NCBI RefSeq assembly: GCF_015477605.1
Contig: NZ_JADLQX010000003.1
Span: 310,001-374,000, forward strand
Reading direction: 5' to 3'
From: Nocardia amamiensis
Lineage (GTDB): Bacteria; Actinomycetota; Actinomycetes; Mycobacteriales; Mycobacteriaceae
Length of the DNA stretch: 64,000 bases
Shown: in pieces, positions 25,361 to 35,416 of the stretch
Layout of the letters: every line of letters begins with the position of its first letter
How positions within the stretch are numbered: the stretch's first letter is position 1
The notes under the pieces: model-generated
The model's input: only the letters and a program-made list of their open reading frames with translations
What the model was told of the DNA's origin: nothing
Databases searched by the model: none
Program-made: the position numbers and the translations under genes

Positions 25361-25998
25361 GCAACGCGAACGAACCGACCGAGGGCAGCCGTGGGATCGC
25401 CGACGGGCGCGTCGACCATCGGCGTGTCGCAGCGGTGGAAGAACATTTCGACGCGCTGGGCGTCGCACTGAGCCGGAACCTTCGACCCGCGGCGGCGCGG
25501 ATCGTCTCGTGGGCACAGCAGCTGGCCGCGGTCTACGAACGCGGCGGCCGGTTGCTCGTGTGCGGCAACGGCGGCAGCGCCGCGGAGGCCCAGCACCTGA
25601 CCGCCGAGCTGACCGGCCGCTTTCGCGCCGAACGCCGGCCGCTGTCGGCCATAGCGCTGCATGCCGAGACCTCCAGTCTCACCGCGATCGTCAACGACTA
25701 CGGCGTGCAGGAAATGTTCGCCCGCCAGCTGCGGGCCCACGGGCGCGGCGGCGATATCCTGCTGGCGCTGTCCACCAGCGGTTCCAGCGCCAATGTCGTC
25801 GCCGCCGCGAAGGCGGCGCAGGAGATCGGGCTCCCCACCTGGGCGATGACCGGTCCCACCCCCAATCCGCTCGCCGCGCTGTGCGACGACGCGATCACGA
25901 TCGAAGCGGACACGACCTCGACCGTGCAGGAACTGCACCTCGTGCTGGTGCATTCGCTGTGCATGGCGCTGGAGGCGGCGCTCGGGGCGGACTCATGA
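25357..25998 (+). CDS. gmhA: SIS-domain sedoheptulose-7-phosphate isomerase, GmhA-like
   Basis: A 213-residue SIS protein. Signatures: LLVCGNGGSAAEAQHLTAEL, IALHAETSSLTAIVNDYG and STSGSSANVVAAAKAA. The C-terminal TSTVQELHLVLVHSLCMAL helix carries the His expected as catalytic base. It converts sedoheptulose 7-phosphate into D-glycero-D-manno-heptose 7-phosphate, the first step of the pathway. The GTG start overlaps gmhB, and the stop overlaps the kinase gene (ATGA), so gmhB-gmhA-kinase form one translational unit. Confidence 0.9.
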   Translation: MSNANEPTEGSRGIADGRVDHRRVAAVEEHFDALGVALSRNLRPAAARIVSWAQQLAAVYERGGRLLVCGNGGSAAEAQHLTAELTGRFRAERRPLSAIALHAETSSLTAIVNDYGVQEMFARQLRAHGRGGDILLALSTSGSSANVVAAAKAAQEIGLPTWAMTGPTPNPLAALCDDAITIEADTTSTVQELHLVLVHSLCMALEAALGADS

Positions 25999-26975
25999 CC
26001 TCGCAGGGCCCGCTGGTCGTAGTCGGCGACGTACTGCTGGACATCGACATCGAGGGCCGTGCGGACCGGCGCAGTCCCGACGGGGACGCCCCGGTGGTGG
26101 ACGTGGCGACCCGCACGCTTCGACCGGGCGGGGCCGGGCTGGCCGCTGCCCTCGCCGGACAGGACGTCGCGGATGTCGTGCTGATCGGCGGATTCGCGAC
26201 CGATCCTTCGGGTGATCGACTGCGCGCGCTGCTACCGGAACGGATACGTGTGGTGTCCTTGCCATTTCGTGGGAGTACGGTCCGGAAAGAGCGGATTCGC
26301 GCGGTGGGGCCCTGTGCGGGCTGCGCAGGGCCGGAGGACAGGCCGGCGACCATCACCCGGCTCGACTTCGGTGACGGCGGTGTCACCGCCGACCCGTTGA
26401 GCGACAACGTGCGTGAGGCGATCGACACGGCCCGAGCGGTACTCGTCGCTGACTACGGCCGAGGCGCCGCCGGCCATCCGCAGGTCAGGACACTGCTCGA
26501 GGCACGGGCGGGACAGATTCCGCTCGTCTGGGATCCACACCCCAGAGGGCCGGTGCCGATCCGTGACGCCACATTGGCGACCCCGAATCGCGACGAGGCG
26601 CAGCGGTTCGTTCCCGGCACGCGGGGTCCCCGCCGGGCCGCCCGAATGCTGACGGAGCGATGGTCCGCGCAGGCGGTCGCGGTGACGCTCGGTCCGGATG
26701 GCGCGATGCTGTTCTGCCGCGGCCGCCCAGACGTCCTGCACCTGCCGACGCCGTCCGGACTGCTCATGAGCCCGGGATCCGATACCTGCGGCGCGGGTGA
26801 CCGGTTCGCCGCCGCCGCGGTCAGCGCGCTGGCCGACGGGGCGGACGTGGAGAAGGCGGTGCAGCTCGCCGTCGCGGCGGCGACGGAATTCGTCAACAGC
26901 GGTGCGGCCTCCGCACTCGCTTTTCCTCAGGATCATGCGCCTGTCGCGACGCCGATCCCGGAGCATCCGATGTGA
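25995..26975 (+). CDS. PfkB-family heptose kinase (RfaE1-like), intact catalytic motif
   Basis: A 326-residue ribokinase-fold protein. N-terminal VVVGDVLLDIDIEGRADR, substrate motif RPGGAGLAAALAGQDV and complete PfkB signature 2, DTCGAGDRFAAAAVSAL, with catalytic Asp present. It has no nucleotidyltransferase domain, unlike HldE. Given the missing Asp in the HldE-like protein at 18863, this is the best candidate for the heptose 7-phosphate kinase. It ends the operon and is followed by a 10-bp hairpin. Confidence 0.88.
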   Translation: MTSQGPLVVVGDVLLDIDIEGRADRRSPDGDAPVVDVATRTLRPGGAGLAAALAGQDVADVVLIGGFATDPSGDRLRALLPERIRVVSLPFRGSTVRKERIRAVGPCAGCAGPEDRPATITRLDFGDGGVTADPLSDNVREAIDTARAVLVADYGRGAAGHPQVRTLLEARAGQIPLVWDPHPRGPVPIRDATLATPNRDEAQRFVPGTRGPRRAARMLTERWSAQAVAVTLGPDGAMLFCRGRPDVLHLPTPSGLLMSPGSDTCGAGDRFAAAAVSALADGADVEKAVQLAVAAATEFVNSGAASALAFPQDHAPVATPIPEHPM

Positions 26976-26978
26976 CAG

Positions 26979-27025
26979 CCGAGTCCGATGAGCAGCACCC
27001 TCGTTCCGCGTGCACTCGGACTCGG
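26979..27025 (+). terminator. Stem-loop after heptose operon
   Basis: CCGAGTCCGA (26979-26988) pairs perfectly with TCGGACTCGG (27016-27025) across a 27-base loop, directly after the kinase stop and before yaeQ. There is no T-run, so it may be a weak terminator or an mRNA-stabilising hairpin. Confidence 0.45.
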
Positions 27026-27049
27026 GGATCTGCGTAAGCTGCTGCTGCT

Positions 27050-27592
27050 ATGGCCCTCAACGCGACACTGCACAACTTCGCCGTTCACCTGGCCGACGTC
27101 GACCGTGACGTCTATCAGGAGCTGGCGTTGCGGGTAGCGCGGCATCCGTCCGAAACCGCCGAGTTCATGGTGACCCGACTGCTGGCCTACTGCCTCGAGT
27201 ACGAGGAGGGCATCGCTTTCAGCGACGGCGGCGTGTCGTCCACCGACGAGCCCGCGGTGCTGGTGCGCGATCGTACCGGGCGCCTCACCGCGTGGGTCGA
27301 AGTCGGCGCGCCCGACGCAGAACGCGTGCACCGGGCCGCCAAACTGGCGGATCGGGTTGCCATCTACACCCATCGCGACCCGGTCAAGGTGCTGGCGCAC
27401 CTGGACGGCAAGCGGATCCATCGCGCCGACGCGATCCCGCTCTACAGCTTCGACAGTGACTTCGTCGGTTCCGCCGTCGCCGCGATCGAACGCCGCAACA
27501 CGGTCACCATGTCCGTGACGGAGCGCCTGCTGTACCTGGAGCTCAACGGCACGGCCCTCAGCACATCGGTCACCGAGCATCGATTCGGTTAG
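27050..27592 (+). CDS. yaeQ: YaeQ family protein
   Basis: A 180-residue protein with the full YaeQ layout: MALNATLHNFAVHLADVDRDVYQEL, FMVTRLLAYCLEYEEGIAFS, WVEVGAPDAERVHRAAKLADRVAIYTH in outline, and the C-terminal SVTERLLYLELNGTAL. The fold is related to PD-(D/E)XK nucleases (the D/E of SDG, GWVEVG and K of AAK positions). YaeQ was linked to antitermination in enterobacteria, but its role in actinobacteria is unknown. It stands alone and is followed by a long hairpin shared with the opposite tRNA. Confidence 0.88.
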   Translation: MALNATLHNFAVHLADVDRDVYQELALRVARHPSETAEFMVTRLLAYCLEYEEGIAFSDGGVSSTDEPAVLVRDRTGRLTAWVEVGAPDAERVHRAAKLADRVAIYTHRDPVKVLAHLDGKRIHRADAIPLYSFDSDFVGSAVAAIERRNTVTMSVTERLLYLELNGTALSTSVTEHRFG

Positions 27593-27646
27593 TCCTGGGC
27601 AAGGGCTGCGCTGGAGGGACGGGTAGCGATCCAGGGGTCGAAAAAT

Positions 27647-27686
27647 GGCCCAGGCCGGAGAGATCGGAATCTCTCCGGCCTGGGCC
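27647..27686. terminator. Strong bidirectional terminator, 18-bp stem
   Basis: An 18-bp perfect stem (27647-27664 with 27669-27686) closes a CGGA loop. Read on the minus strand it is followed by a TTTTT run (27641-27645), a classical intrinsic terminator for the initiator tRNA gene. On the plus strand it follows yaeQ and is succeeded by GTTTGT. Confidence 0.85.
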
Positions 27687-27691
27687 GTTTG

Positions 27692-27765
27692 TAGCGGGGA
27701 CAGGATTTGAACCTGCGACCTCTGGGTTATGAGCCCAGCGAGCTACCGAGCTGCTCCACCCCGCG
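27692..27765 (-). tRNA. tRNA-Met (initiator), anticodon CAT
   Basis: A 74-nt tRNA without encoded CCA. The 5' end is C-GCGGGG and the acceptor partner is CCCCGC, giving an unpaired first base (C1 opposite T72) as in bacterial initiators. The anticodon stem has three consecutive G-C pairs (GGG/CCC) around CTCATAA, the hallmark of initiator tRNA. The T arm is GCAGGTTCAAATCCTGT. Transcription is on the minus strand with a terminator immediately after. Confidence 0.96.
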
Positions 27766-27777
27766 TCGGTGAACACA

Positions 27778-27807
27778 ACATTACACATGAGCTCGCAAGG
27801 ACTGCAA
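27778..27807 (-). promoter_or_regulatory. Promoter of initiator tRNA gene
   Basis: On the minus strand, TTGCAG (27807-27802) and TAATGT (27783-27778) are separated by 18 bases and lie 13 bases from the mature tRNA 5' end, as expected of a housekeeping sigma promoter. Confidence 0.6.
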
Positions 27808-28009
27808 ATCGCCAGCTCAGCGGCGTTTTCGCAATGTTTACCGAGGCGCGACGCGACAAAGAGGCGACGAATGCCGGAGTCCCCACCCGAGGGCGGCGAC
27901 GTCCCGGTGCCGTAGTGCGCCCGCGCGCCATATGGACACAGCATCCCGCTTTCAAACGTGACACATATCACCATTTCTACGTGATATCGAGCACATAACG
28001 ATGCGATAA

Positions 28010-28858
<849 letters not shown>

Positions 28859-28890
28859 CGCCACCTGCGCCGGATCGTTCCGGCGCCACA

Positions 28891-28929
28891 CGAAGGGCGC
28901 CGCCATCGCAATGATGGCGGCGCCCTTCG
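28891..28929. terminator. Bidirectional terminator between rpf and UPF0182 gene
   Basis: A 17-bp perfect stem (28891-28907 with 28913-28929), 5-base loop, followed by TTTCT on the plus strand. It separates the convergent rpf and UPF0182 genes. Confidence 0.85.
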
Positions 28930-28959
28930 TTTCTGCCCTACTTCAGCGGCGTCCTACTA

Positions 28960-31959
28960 CTACCGGCCCGCGTCCTGATAGGCCTTGACCGCGGCTTCCA
29001 ATTCGTCCAGCGCCCGGCCGAAGTCCTGGAAGTTTCCGCTGCGCATGGCAGTTCGCACATTCTCGATCTTCCGGTTCAGCTCGGCGGCGGCCGCGTCCTT
29101 CGCGGAGGACGACCCGGTCGCGGGCGGCGGAGCGGAAGCAGGGGCCGGGGTTCCGGCGTTCGTCCCGTTGTTGCCCTGCTCGACCGGCGGCGGCACGGTG
29201 CCGGGCTTCGGCCTGGTGCCCGAGTCACCGCCGAACGGCGTCGCCAGCGCGCCCGCACCGGGGATGACCTGGTTCAACGCCTCGGCCAGTGTGGAGGCGT
29301 AGCCCACCTTCACGCTGCCGGCCTCGTCCCGGTAGCTCACCAGTACGCGCAGCAGCTGCGGGAAGGTCGCGGTGTTCGGACCGGTATTGCGCTCGTTGTA
29401 GAACGGCTCCACATAGAGGATGCCGCCATCGGCGACCGGCAAGGTCAGCAGATTGCCATATTTGATTTTGTTCGAATTGGACAGCAGCGTTTTCTCGCGG
29501 GATACCTCCGGCGCCGTCGTCATTCGGTTCTGCGTCTGCTGCGGACCCAAAGTTTGTGTGTCCGTTGGCAATCGCAGAATCGTGAATTTCCCGTATCCGT
29601 CCGGATCCGACCGCACCGAGATATAGGCCGACAGGAACTGCCGGTTGTAGCCCACCATGGCGCTGGTCAAATTGAACGTGGGCTTGCTGGTTTTCGCATC
29701 ACCCAGCAGCACGTAGTACGGCGGCTGGCTCGCGGTCGTCCCGCCCTCGGTGGTGGGATCGGCCGGGACCGACCAGAAGGCGTTGTTGGTGAAGAACTCG
29801 CGCGGGTCGTCCACGTGGTACTTGGTCAGCATCTCGCGCTGCACCTTGAACAAGTCCTCCGGATAGCGGAAGTGCGCCCGCAGTTCCGGCGAGATCTCAC
29901 TCTCCGGCTTCACCGCACCAGGGAACACCCCGCGCCACGCCTTCAGCACCGGGTCCGACGAATCGACCTCGTACAACGTGACGCTGCCGTCATAGGCGTC
30001 GACCGTGGCCTTGACCGAGTTGCGGATGTAACTCACCGACTTGCGCGGCAGCAAACGGCCGGTCTTCTTGTCGATGCTGTCCTCGAGCGCGCCCTCCAGT
30101 GAGGTGGTCTGGGCGTAGGGGTAGTTGTCCAAGGTGGTGTAGGCGTCGACGATCCAGACGATGCGTCCGCCGACCACGGCGGGATAGGCGTTGCCGTCGG
30201 GGGTCAGCCACGGCGCGACCTTCTGCACCCGCTCACGCGGGCTGCGGTTGTAGATGATCTTGGAGTCGTCGCCGATGGCCGAGGAGAACAGGATATTGCG
30301 CTCGGCGTACTTGGCCGCGAAAGCGAGTCGGTTGATCCAGTTGCCGATCGGCACCCCGCCCTTGCCGGTGTAGGTGTACTGCGCGGTGTCGGAGTCGTAT
30401 TCGCGCGGACGCTGCCCGTCCATCGCGCCGACGATCGCGTAATCCGGGTTGGACTGCGAGATCAGCTCACCGAAGTACACGCGCGGCTGGTCCACCTTGA
30501 TCCGCTGCTTGTCGGAAGGTGTGAACAGGTCGCTGACCATGAAGATCGGGTAGCCGCTGTCGCTGCTGCCGCCGGTGGCGTTGGGATCCTCGGACTGCGG
30601 CTTGTTCACCCGGTTGGCGGGAGCGGCGACGAAGCCGTTGCCGTGGGTGTACACGGTGTGCCGGTTGATCCAGTCGGTCTGGTTGCCGCTCAGCGCCGCA
30701 GGCGAGAGCTCACGGGCGGCGACGATGTAGTCCTGTACGTCGCCGTCGAGGTTGTAGCGGTCGATGTCCAGCGACTCGGGGAAGCCGTAGAAGTTCTTCA
30801 GCTGGCGCAGCTGGGTGAAGGTGGGCGAGAGGATGTTCGGGTCGAGCAGCCTGGCGTTGCCGATGGTCGCGGCGTCCACGGGAACCTCGAGCGGGCTCTT
30901 GCTGCTCTCGCCCTTGTAGTCCTTGTAATCGATCTTGTCGTCGGTGATGCCGAACGCCTGCCTGGTCGCGGCGATGTTGCGTTCGATGTACTCGCTCTCC
31001 TTGTCCGCGGCGTTGGGGCGCACGGAGAACTGTTCGACCACCAGCGGCCACACCGCGCCGACCAGGATCGAGGACAGCACCAGCAACGCGGCGGCCATCG
31101 CGGGCACGCGCAGATCGCGCAGCACGATGCCGGCGAAGAAGGCGAGCGCGCAGATCACCGCGATGGACAGCAGGATGAGCTTGGCGGGCAGCACCGCGTT
31201 GATATCGGTGAACGAACCACCGGTGAAGGTGGGTTCCTTACGGCTGCTGGACAGCAGCTCGTACCGGTCGAACCAGTACGCGATCGCCTTGAGCAGCACG
31301 AAAAGCCCGGCCAGCACGGCGAGTTGGATGCGCGCCGGGCGGGTCAGCGTGCCCTCGCGTCCGGTCAGCCGCAGGCCGCCGAAGACGTAGTGGGTGACCA
31401 AGCTGGCGAAGAACGCGATGACCACCGCGACGAACAGCCAGTTCAGCACCATCCGGTAGAAGGGCAGATCGAAGGCGTAGAAGCCGACGTCGAGGCCGAA
31501 CTCCGGATCCTTCTCGCCGAACGAGCCGCCGTTGAGGAACAGCTGCACCGTCACCCAATTCGACTGCGCCACCAAGCCGGACAGCAGGCCCAGCAGCACC
31601 GGGATGCCGACGCCGAACAGTCGCAGCCTGCTCATCACGGTGGTGCGGTACCGCGCGATCGGGTCGTTCGGTCCGGCCACCGGCACGAACACCGGCCGCG
31701 ACCGGTAGGCCAGCAGCAGCGCGAGCCAGACCACCGAGCCGACGAATGCCGCCACGACGATGAACAGCAGGATGCGCGTGCGCAGCACGGTGAGATACAC
31801 ATCGCGGAAGCCGACCTCGCCGAACCACAGCCAGTTCGTGTAGGTGTCCGTCAACCGCGGCCCGAGCAGCAGCAGCGCCGCCAGGACGACGGCTGCCACC
31901 AGCAGCACACGGCTGCGTCGGGACAGCGAAGGTAAGCCGGTGGGGGGCCGCATGCCCAC
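28960..31959 (-). CDS. UPF0182 family large membrane protein
   Basis: About 999 residues. Seven hydrophobic helices fall in the first 330 residues (for example VLLVAAVVLAALLLLGP, then ILLFIVVAAFVGSVVWLALLLAY). The long extracytoplasmic part has the UPF0182 signatures (WLWFGEVGFRDVYLTVLRTRILLF; ERNIAATRQAFGI; GGRIVWIVDAYTT). The extreme C-terminus has a Pro/Gly/Ala-rich linker and a final helix (AAELNRKIENVRTAM). Members of the family, such as M. tuberculosis Rv3193c, have no known function. The start is set at GTG 31959 (V-G-M-R-P) because family members begin MGMRP. Confidence 0.92.
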   Translation of the reverse strand: MGMRPPTGLPSLSRRSRVLLVAAVVLAALLLLGPRLTDTYTNWLWFGEVGFRDVYLTVLRTRILLFIVVAAFVGSVVWLALLLAYRSRPVFVPVAGPNDPIARYRTTVMSRLRLFGVGIPVLLGLLSGLVAQSNWVTVQLFLNGGSFGEKDPEFGLDVGFYAFDLPFYRMVLNWLFVAVVIAFFASLVTHYVFGGLRLTGREGTLTRPARIQLAVLAGLFVLLKAIAYWFDRYELLSSSRKEPTFTGGSFTDINAVLPAKLILLSIAVICALAFFAGIVLRDLRVPAMAAALLVLSSILVGAVWPLVVEQFSVRPNAADKESEYIERNIAATRQAFGITDDKIDYKDYKGESSKSPLEVPVDAATIGNARLLDPNILSPTFTQLRQLKNFYGFPESLDIDRYNLDGDVQDYIVAARELSPAALSGNQTDWINRHTVYTHGNGFVAAPANRVNKPQSEDPNATGGSSDSGYPIFMVSDLFTPSDKQRIKVDQPRVYFGELISQSNPDYAIVGAMDGQRPREYDSDTAQYTYTGKGGVPIGNWINRLAFAAKYAERNILFSSAIGDDSKIIYNRSPRERVQKVAPWLTPDGNAYPAVVGGRIVWIVDAYTTLDNYPYAQTTSLEGALEDSIDKKTGRLLPRKSVSYIRNSVKATVDAYDGSVTLYEVDSSDPVLKAWRGVFPGAVKPESEISPELRAHFRYPEDLFKVQREMLTKYHVDDPREFFTNNAFWSVPADPTTEGGTTASQPPYYVLLGDAKTSKPTFNLTSAMVGYNRQFLSAYISVRSDPDGYGKFTILRLPTDTQTLGPQQTQNRMTTAPEVSREKTLLSNSNKIKYGNLLTLPVADGGILYVEPFYNERNTGPNTATFPQLLRVLVSYRDEAGSVKVGYASTLAEALNQVIPGAGALATPFGGDSGTRPKPGTVPPPVEQGNNGTNAGTPAPASAPPPATGSSSAKDAAAAELNRKIENVRTAMRSGNFQDFGRALDELEAAVKAYQDAGR

Positions 31960-32171
31960 GATGCCACTCTCCAAGGTCCGGCGACGCTCGCACCGATACG
32001 CCCGGCCGATGCGCCGCAGTCCGATGTTGCGGGAGGTCCTTGCGGACCGTCTCGGGCCCACTCTACGGAAATCGGACACCGGGCAGCTGGCAGGGTTGCT
32101 CTCGCCGCGCCGGATGGATCACCGACCGGGTTACGGGGTTGTCCTGAACGCCCGTTTGATTGGATGTTCGC

Positions 32172-32753
32172 GTGACGCCAGACCTGCACGCCGAACTCGT
32201 CCTAGCCCGTTCCGTCCGAGAGGTAGCGGAATTCGTGGATGCCGAGGGGTGGGGCCGTCCACCGCAGATGTTCGCGCTGGTGCCGACGGCGGACCTGGTC
32301 GCGGCGCAGCCGGAGCTGGAAGATCAGCTCGACACGGGCGACGAGCTGACGCCGGTCGCCCAGGAGGCCTTCCCGGACGACGTGACCGGCGGATCGATGG
32401 CTCTCGACGAGTTCCTGGCCACCACCAGCTGGCCGCCCGCCGTCCGCGGGTGCGTGCTGGTCCAGGAGATCGTGGTGCTCCCGCCGGACGCGGAATCGAC
32501 GCTGGACGACGCCCTCGCCCCACTACTGGCCGACCATGAGGCCGCCGACGCGGCCGCGCGCGCCGCAGCCGAGGCGCACCCGGAGCGCCGGGAGGCGCGG
32601 CTGTTCGCCGCGGTGCTACGTGATGGCGCATCACTGTGCCTGCTGCAGCTGCGTCCCGAGGACGACGCCGACGACTTCGGCGACCTCGATCTGCGCACCT
32701 ACCCGAACCTGGCCCCGAACCTCATCGAGGCGCTGCACCACACGCTGGAATGA
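32172..32753 (+). CDS. PPA1309 family protein
   Basis: A 193-residue protein recognised by its pattern: VREVAEFVDAEGWGRPPQMFALVPT, PDDVTGGSMALDEFLATTSWPPAVRGCVLVQEIVVLPP in outline, ERREARLFAAVLRDGASLCLLQLRPEDD and the terminal APNLIEALHHTL. The family is confined to actinobacteria and is almost always next to UPF0182 and PDZ-protease genes, as here. Function unknown. GTG at 32172 gives the conserved start; the open frame to 32160 begins with TTG. Confidence 0.85.
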   Translation: MTPDLHAELVLARSVREVAEFVDAEGWGRPPQMFALVPTADLVAAQPELEDQLDTGDELTPVAQEAFPDDVTGGSMALDEFLATTSWPPAVRGCVLVQEIVVLPPDAESTLDDALAPLLADHEAADAAARAAAEAHPERREARLFAAVLRDGASLCLLQLRPEDDADDFGDLDLRTYPNLAPNLIEALHHTLE

Positions 32754-32763
32754 GCGCGCTCGG

Positions 32764-33798
32764 TCAGCCGCAGCTGACCGGCTCCTTGCCCACGGTGATG
32801 TCGTTGAGCGACTGCACGGCGCCGGTGAGGTTCTCGACCTTCACCAGCCGGAGGCCGTCGGGGCTCCGCTGCCTGGCCTCGTTGCAGTTGGCCGCGGGGA
32901 CCAGGAAGGTCTCCGCGCCCGCTTCACGCGCGGCCATCATCTTGTATTGGATGCCGCCGATCGGGCCGACCTTGCCGTCCTGATCGATGGTCCCGGTGCC
33001 CGCCACGAATTTGCCGCCGTCCAGCTCGCCGGGGGTGAGCTTGTCGATCAGGGCCAGGCTGAACATCAGGCCCGCCGACGGGCCGCCGATATCGGCGAGG
33101 TTGAACGCGACCTGCATGGGCGGGCGAGCGCCCTCGCCGGGCGTCACGCCGAGGTAGCCCTTGGCGGCGTCGCCGGGGCGGGAGCCGAGCGTGATCGTCG
33201 CGGTCTGCTCGGCGTTGTCCCGCCGGTACACCACGGTGAGCGGAGTGCCGGGCGCCTGCGACGACACCGCGGAGACCACGTCCTTGGGCGCGGACATCGG
33301 CGCGCCGTTGATGCTGACCAGCTCGTCGCCCGCGCGCAGCACACCACCCGCGGGGCCGTCGTCGGCGACCTTGCGCAGCAGCACGACCGTCGGCAGCTTC
33401 AGGTAGTGCAGCGCGGCGACCTCGGCGTTGCCCTCGGAATCCTTGAAGTCCTGCTGGTTGGACTTGTCGATCTCCTCGCGCGACACGCCGGGCGGGTAGA
33501 CCTCCGAGCGCGGCACCAGACCGTGCTTGCCGCTGGCCCAGAAGCCGAACGCCTCGAAGATGCTCAGCCCGTCGCGTACCGACACCGTGGTCATGTTGAG
33601 GTGCCCGGTGGTCGGGTCGACCTCCGTCCCGCGGACGTCGACGACCTCCTTGCCGTCCACCTGGCCGAGTGTGTTGAAGGTGGGTCCGGGACCGAGTGCG
33701 ACGAACGGCACGGTCAGCACACTGCCGACGACACCGAGCACGAGCACCGGGATCAGGGCGGCCACCAGGGTGAGGATCCGACGATTCACCCGGACCAC
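32764..33798 (-). CDS. PDZ domain-containing Lon-like serine protease (YlbL type)
   Basis: A 344-residue membrane-anchored protease. The N-terminal helix (ILTLVAALIPVLVLGVVGSVL) anchors it, leaving an extracytoplasmic part. A PDZ domain spans about residues 130-215 (KVADDGPAGGVLRAGDELVSINGAPM). The C-terminal S16 Lon-like domain carries the catalytic Ser in NLADIGGPSAGLMFSLALID and the Lys in GPIGGIQYKMMAARE. It corresponds to the mycobacterial Rv3194c type. The GTG start at 33798 may be replaced by the GTG at 33789. It is convergent with the PPA1309 gene and divergent from the DUF2342 gene. Confidence 0.9.
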   Translation of the reverse strand: MVRVNRRILTLVAALIPVLVLGVVGSVLTVPFVALGPGPTFNTLGQVDGKEVVDVRGTEVDPTTGHLNMTTVSVRDGLSIFEAFGFWASGKHGLVPRSEVYPPGVSREEIDKSNQQDFKDSEGNAEVAALHYLKLPTVVLLRKVADDGPAGGVLRAGDELVSINGAPMSAPKDVVSAVSSQAPGTPLTVVYRRDNAEQTATITLGSRPGDAAKGYLGVTPGEGARPPMQVAFNLADIGGPSAGLMFSLALIDKLTPGELDGGKFVAGTGTIDQDGKVGPIGGIQYKMMAAREAGAETFLVPAANCNEARQRSPDGLRLVKVENLTGAVQSLNDITVGKEPVSCG

Positions 33799-33915
33799 AG
33801 TAATGACAGCGGGCGCCGCGAAGCGGGAGAGGCGGTCATTTCGCCCGCGCGCGCCGTCGCCGTTTCGCGCCGCGCGAACACAGAGCCACGGTGCTACGCG
33901 CGTAGATTAAGGACT

Positions 33916-35331
33916 ATGAGTGACCTCCCCTTCGGATTCTCGAACCGCGACGACGACGACGAACGCAAGCGCGGCGACGAGCCGAGCGGCCCCGGTCCGA
34001 ACGACGCGTTCGGTTTCGGGATCGGTGGGTCCGGCGCGGGCGGATTCGATCCCGCGCAGCTCGGTCAGATGCTGACCTCGCTCGGTCAGATGCTCAGCGG
34101 CATGGGACAGCCGGGCTCGGCGCAGGCCGGGCCGGTGAACTACGACGTCGCCAAACGGCTGGCACGCCAGCAAGTCGGCTCGACTGTCGCTCCGGTGACG
34201 GCGGGCGCAGCGAGCGCGGTTGCCGACGCCGCGCATCTGGCCGAACTGTGGCTGGACAACGCGACCGACCTGCCCGCGGGCGCCACCAAGACGGTCGCCT
34301 GGACCGCCAACGATTGGATCGAGCAGACCTTGCCCACCTGGCAGCGGCTGTGCGACCCGGTGGCCGAACAGATCTCCGGGATGTGGACGGCATCGCTGCC
34401 CGAGGAGGCCAGGCAGTTCGCCGCGCCGATGGTCGGCATGCTCGGCCAGATGGGCGGCCTGGCATTCGGCTCGCAACTCGGCCAGGCGCTCGGCCAGCTC
34501 GCCAAAGAGGTGCTGACCTCCACCGACATCGGCCTCCCCTTGGGACCCACCGGCACCGCCGCGCTGCTGCCCGCGGCGATCTCGGAGTTCAGTGCGGGCC
34601 TGGAACAGCCGGAAAGCGAGATCCTGGTATTCCTCGCCGCGCGCGAAGCCGCCCACCAGCGGCTGTTCGCGCACGTGCCGTGGCTGCGTCAGCAGGTGCT
34701 CGGTGCGGTCCAGGATTACGCACGCGGTATCCGGATGGACTTCTCCGCGCTGGAGCAGGCCGCGCAGGACATCGACCCGATGTCGCTGACCGATCCCGCG
34801 AAGCTCGAGGAGATCCTGTCCCAGGGCACGTTCGAGCCGCAGACCACGCCGGAGCAGAAGCAGGCGCTGGAACGGCTGGAGACGCTGCTCGCGCTGATCG
34901 AGGGCTGGGTGCAGGTGGTGGTCAGCGACGCCGTCGGCGATCGGTTGCCCGGCGCGGGCGCACTGGCCGAGACGCTGCGCAGGCGGCGTGCCACCGGCGG
35001 GCCCGCCGAGCAGACCTTCGCCACGCTGGTCGGCCTGGAATTGCGTCCGCGCAAGCTGCGCGAAGCGGCGGCGTTGTGGCGCAGGCTCACCACCGACGCG
35101 GGCATGACGGCGCGCGATCGAGTCTGGTCGCACCCCGATCTCCTGCCCGATTCCGCCGACCTGGACTCCCCGGCCGGTTTCATCGACTCGGTGATCGGTG
35201 GCGGAACGACCGCGTTCGACGATCCGCTGGCGCAGCTGGCCGAGACCGAGGCGCGCGAGCAGGCCGAACGCGAAGGCAAGGACGGCGGTTCCGGCCCGGA
35301 CCTGGGCAAAGAGGGCGACGCTCCCGCTTGA
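33916..35331 (+). CDS. Zinc-dependent metalloprotease-like DUF2342 protein
   Basis: A 471-residue protein with an acidic, low-complexity N-terminus (FSNRDDDDERKRGDEP, then a Gly-rich GFGIGGSGAGGFDPAQ stretch and QLGQMLTSLGQMLSGMGQP) and a conserved core: YDVAKRLARQ, WLDNATDLPAG, then the motif REAAHQRLFAHVPWL where zinc-protease HExxH-like His would lie, and ALIEGWVQVVVSDAVGDRLPGA. The HExxH is not canonical (REAAH), so catalytic activity is uncertain. In mycobacteria this is Rv3195. ATG at 33916 fits the conserved domain. It precedes a ThiF-like gene on the same strand. Confidence 0.85.
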   Translation: MSDLPFGFSNRDDDDERKRGDEPSGPGPNDAFGFGIGGSGAGGFDPAQLGQMLTSLGQMLSGMGQPGSAQAGPVNYDVAKRLARQQVGSTVAPVTAGAASAVADAAHLAELWLDNATDLPAGATKTVAWTANDWIEQTLPTWQRLCDPVAEQISGMWTASLPEEARQFAAPMVGMLGQMGGLAFGSQLGQALGQLAKEVLTSTDIGLPLGPTGTAALLPAAISEFSAGLEQPESEILVFLAAREAAHQRLFAHVPWLRQQVLGAVQDYARGIRMDFSALEQAAQDIDPMSLTDPAKLEEILSQGTFEPQTTPEQKQALERLETLLALIEGWVQVVVSDAVGDRLPGAGALAETLRRRRATGGPAEQTFATLVGLELRPRKLREAAALWRRLTTDAGMTARDRVWSHPDLLPDSADLDSPAGFIDSVIGGGTTAFDDPLAQLAETEAREQAEREGKDGGSGPDLGKEGDAPA

Positions 35332-35416
35332 TCCACCCTGTGGATGACGCGAGAACCTGTGGATAACCGCGGGTTTCGAAACGAGTCACGCATTGCGTGT
35401 TTCGCATACTGCTGAC

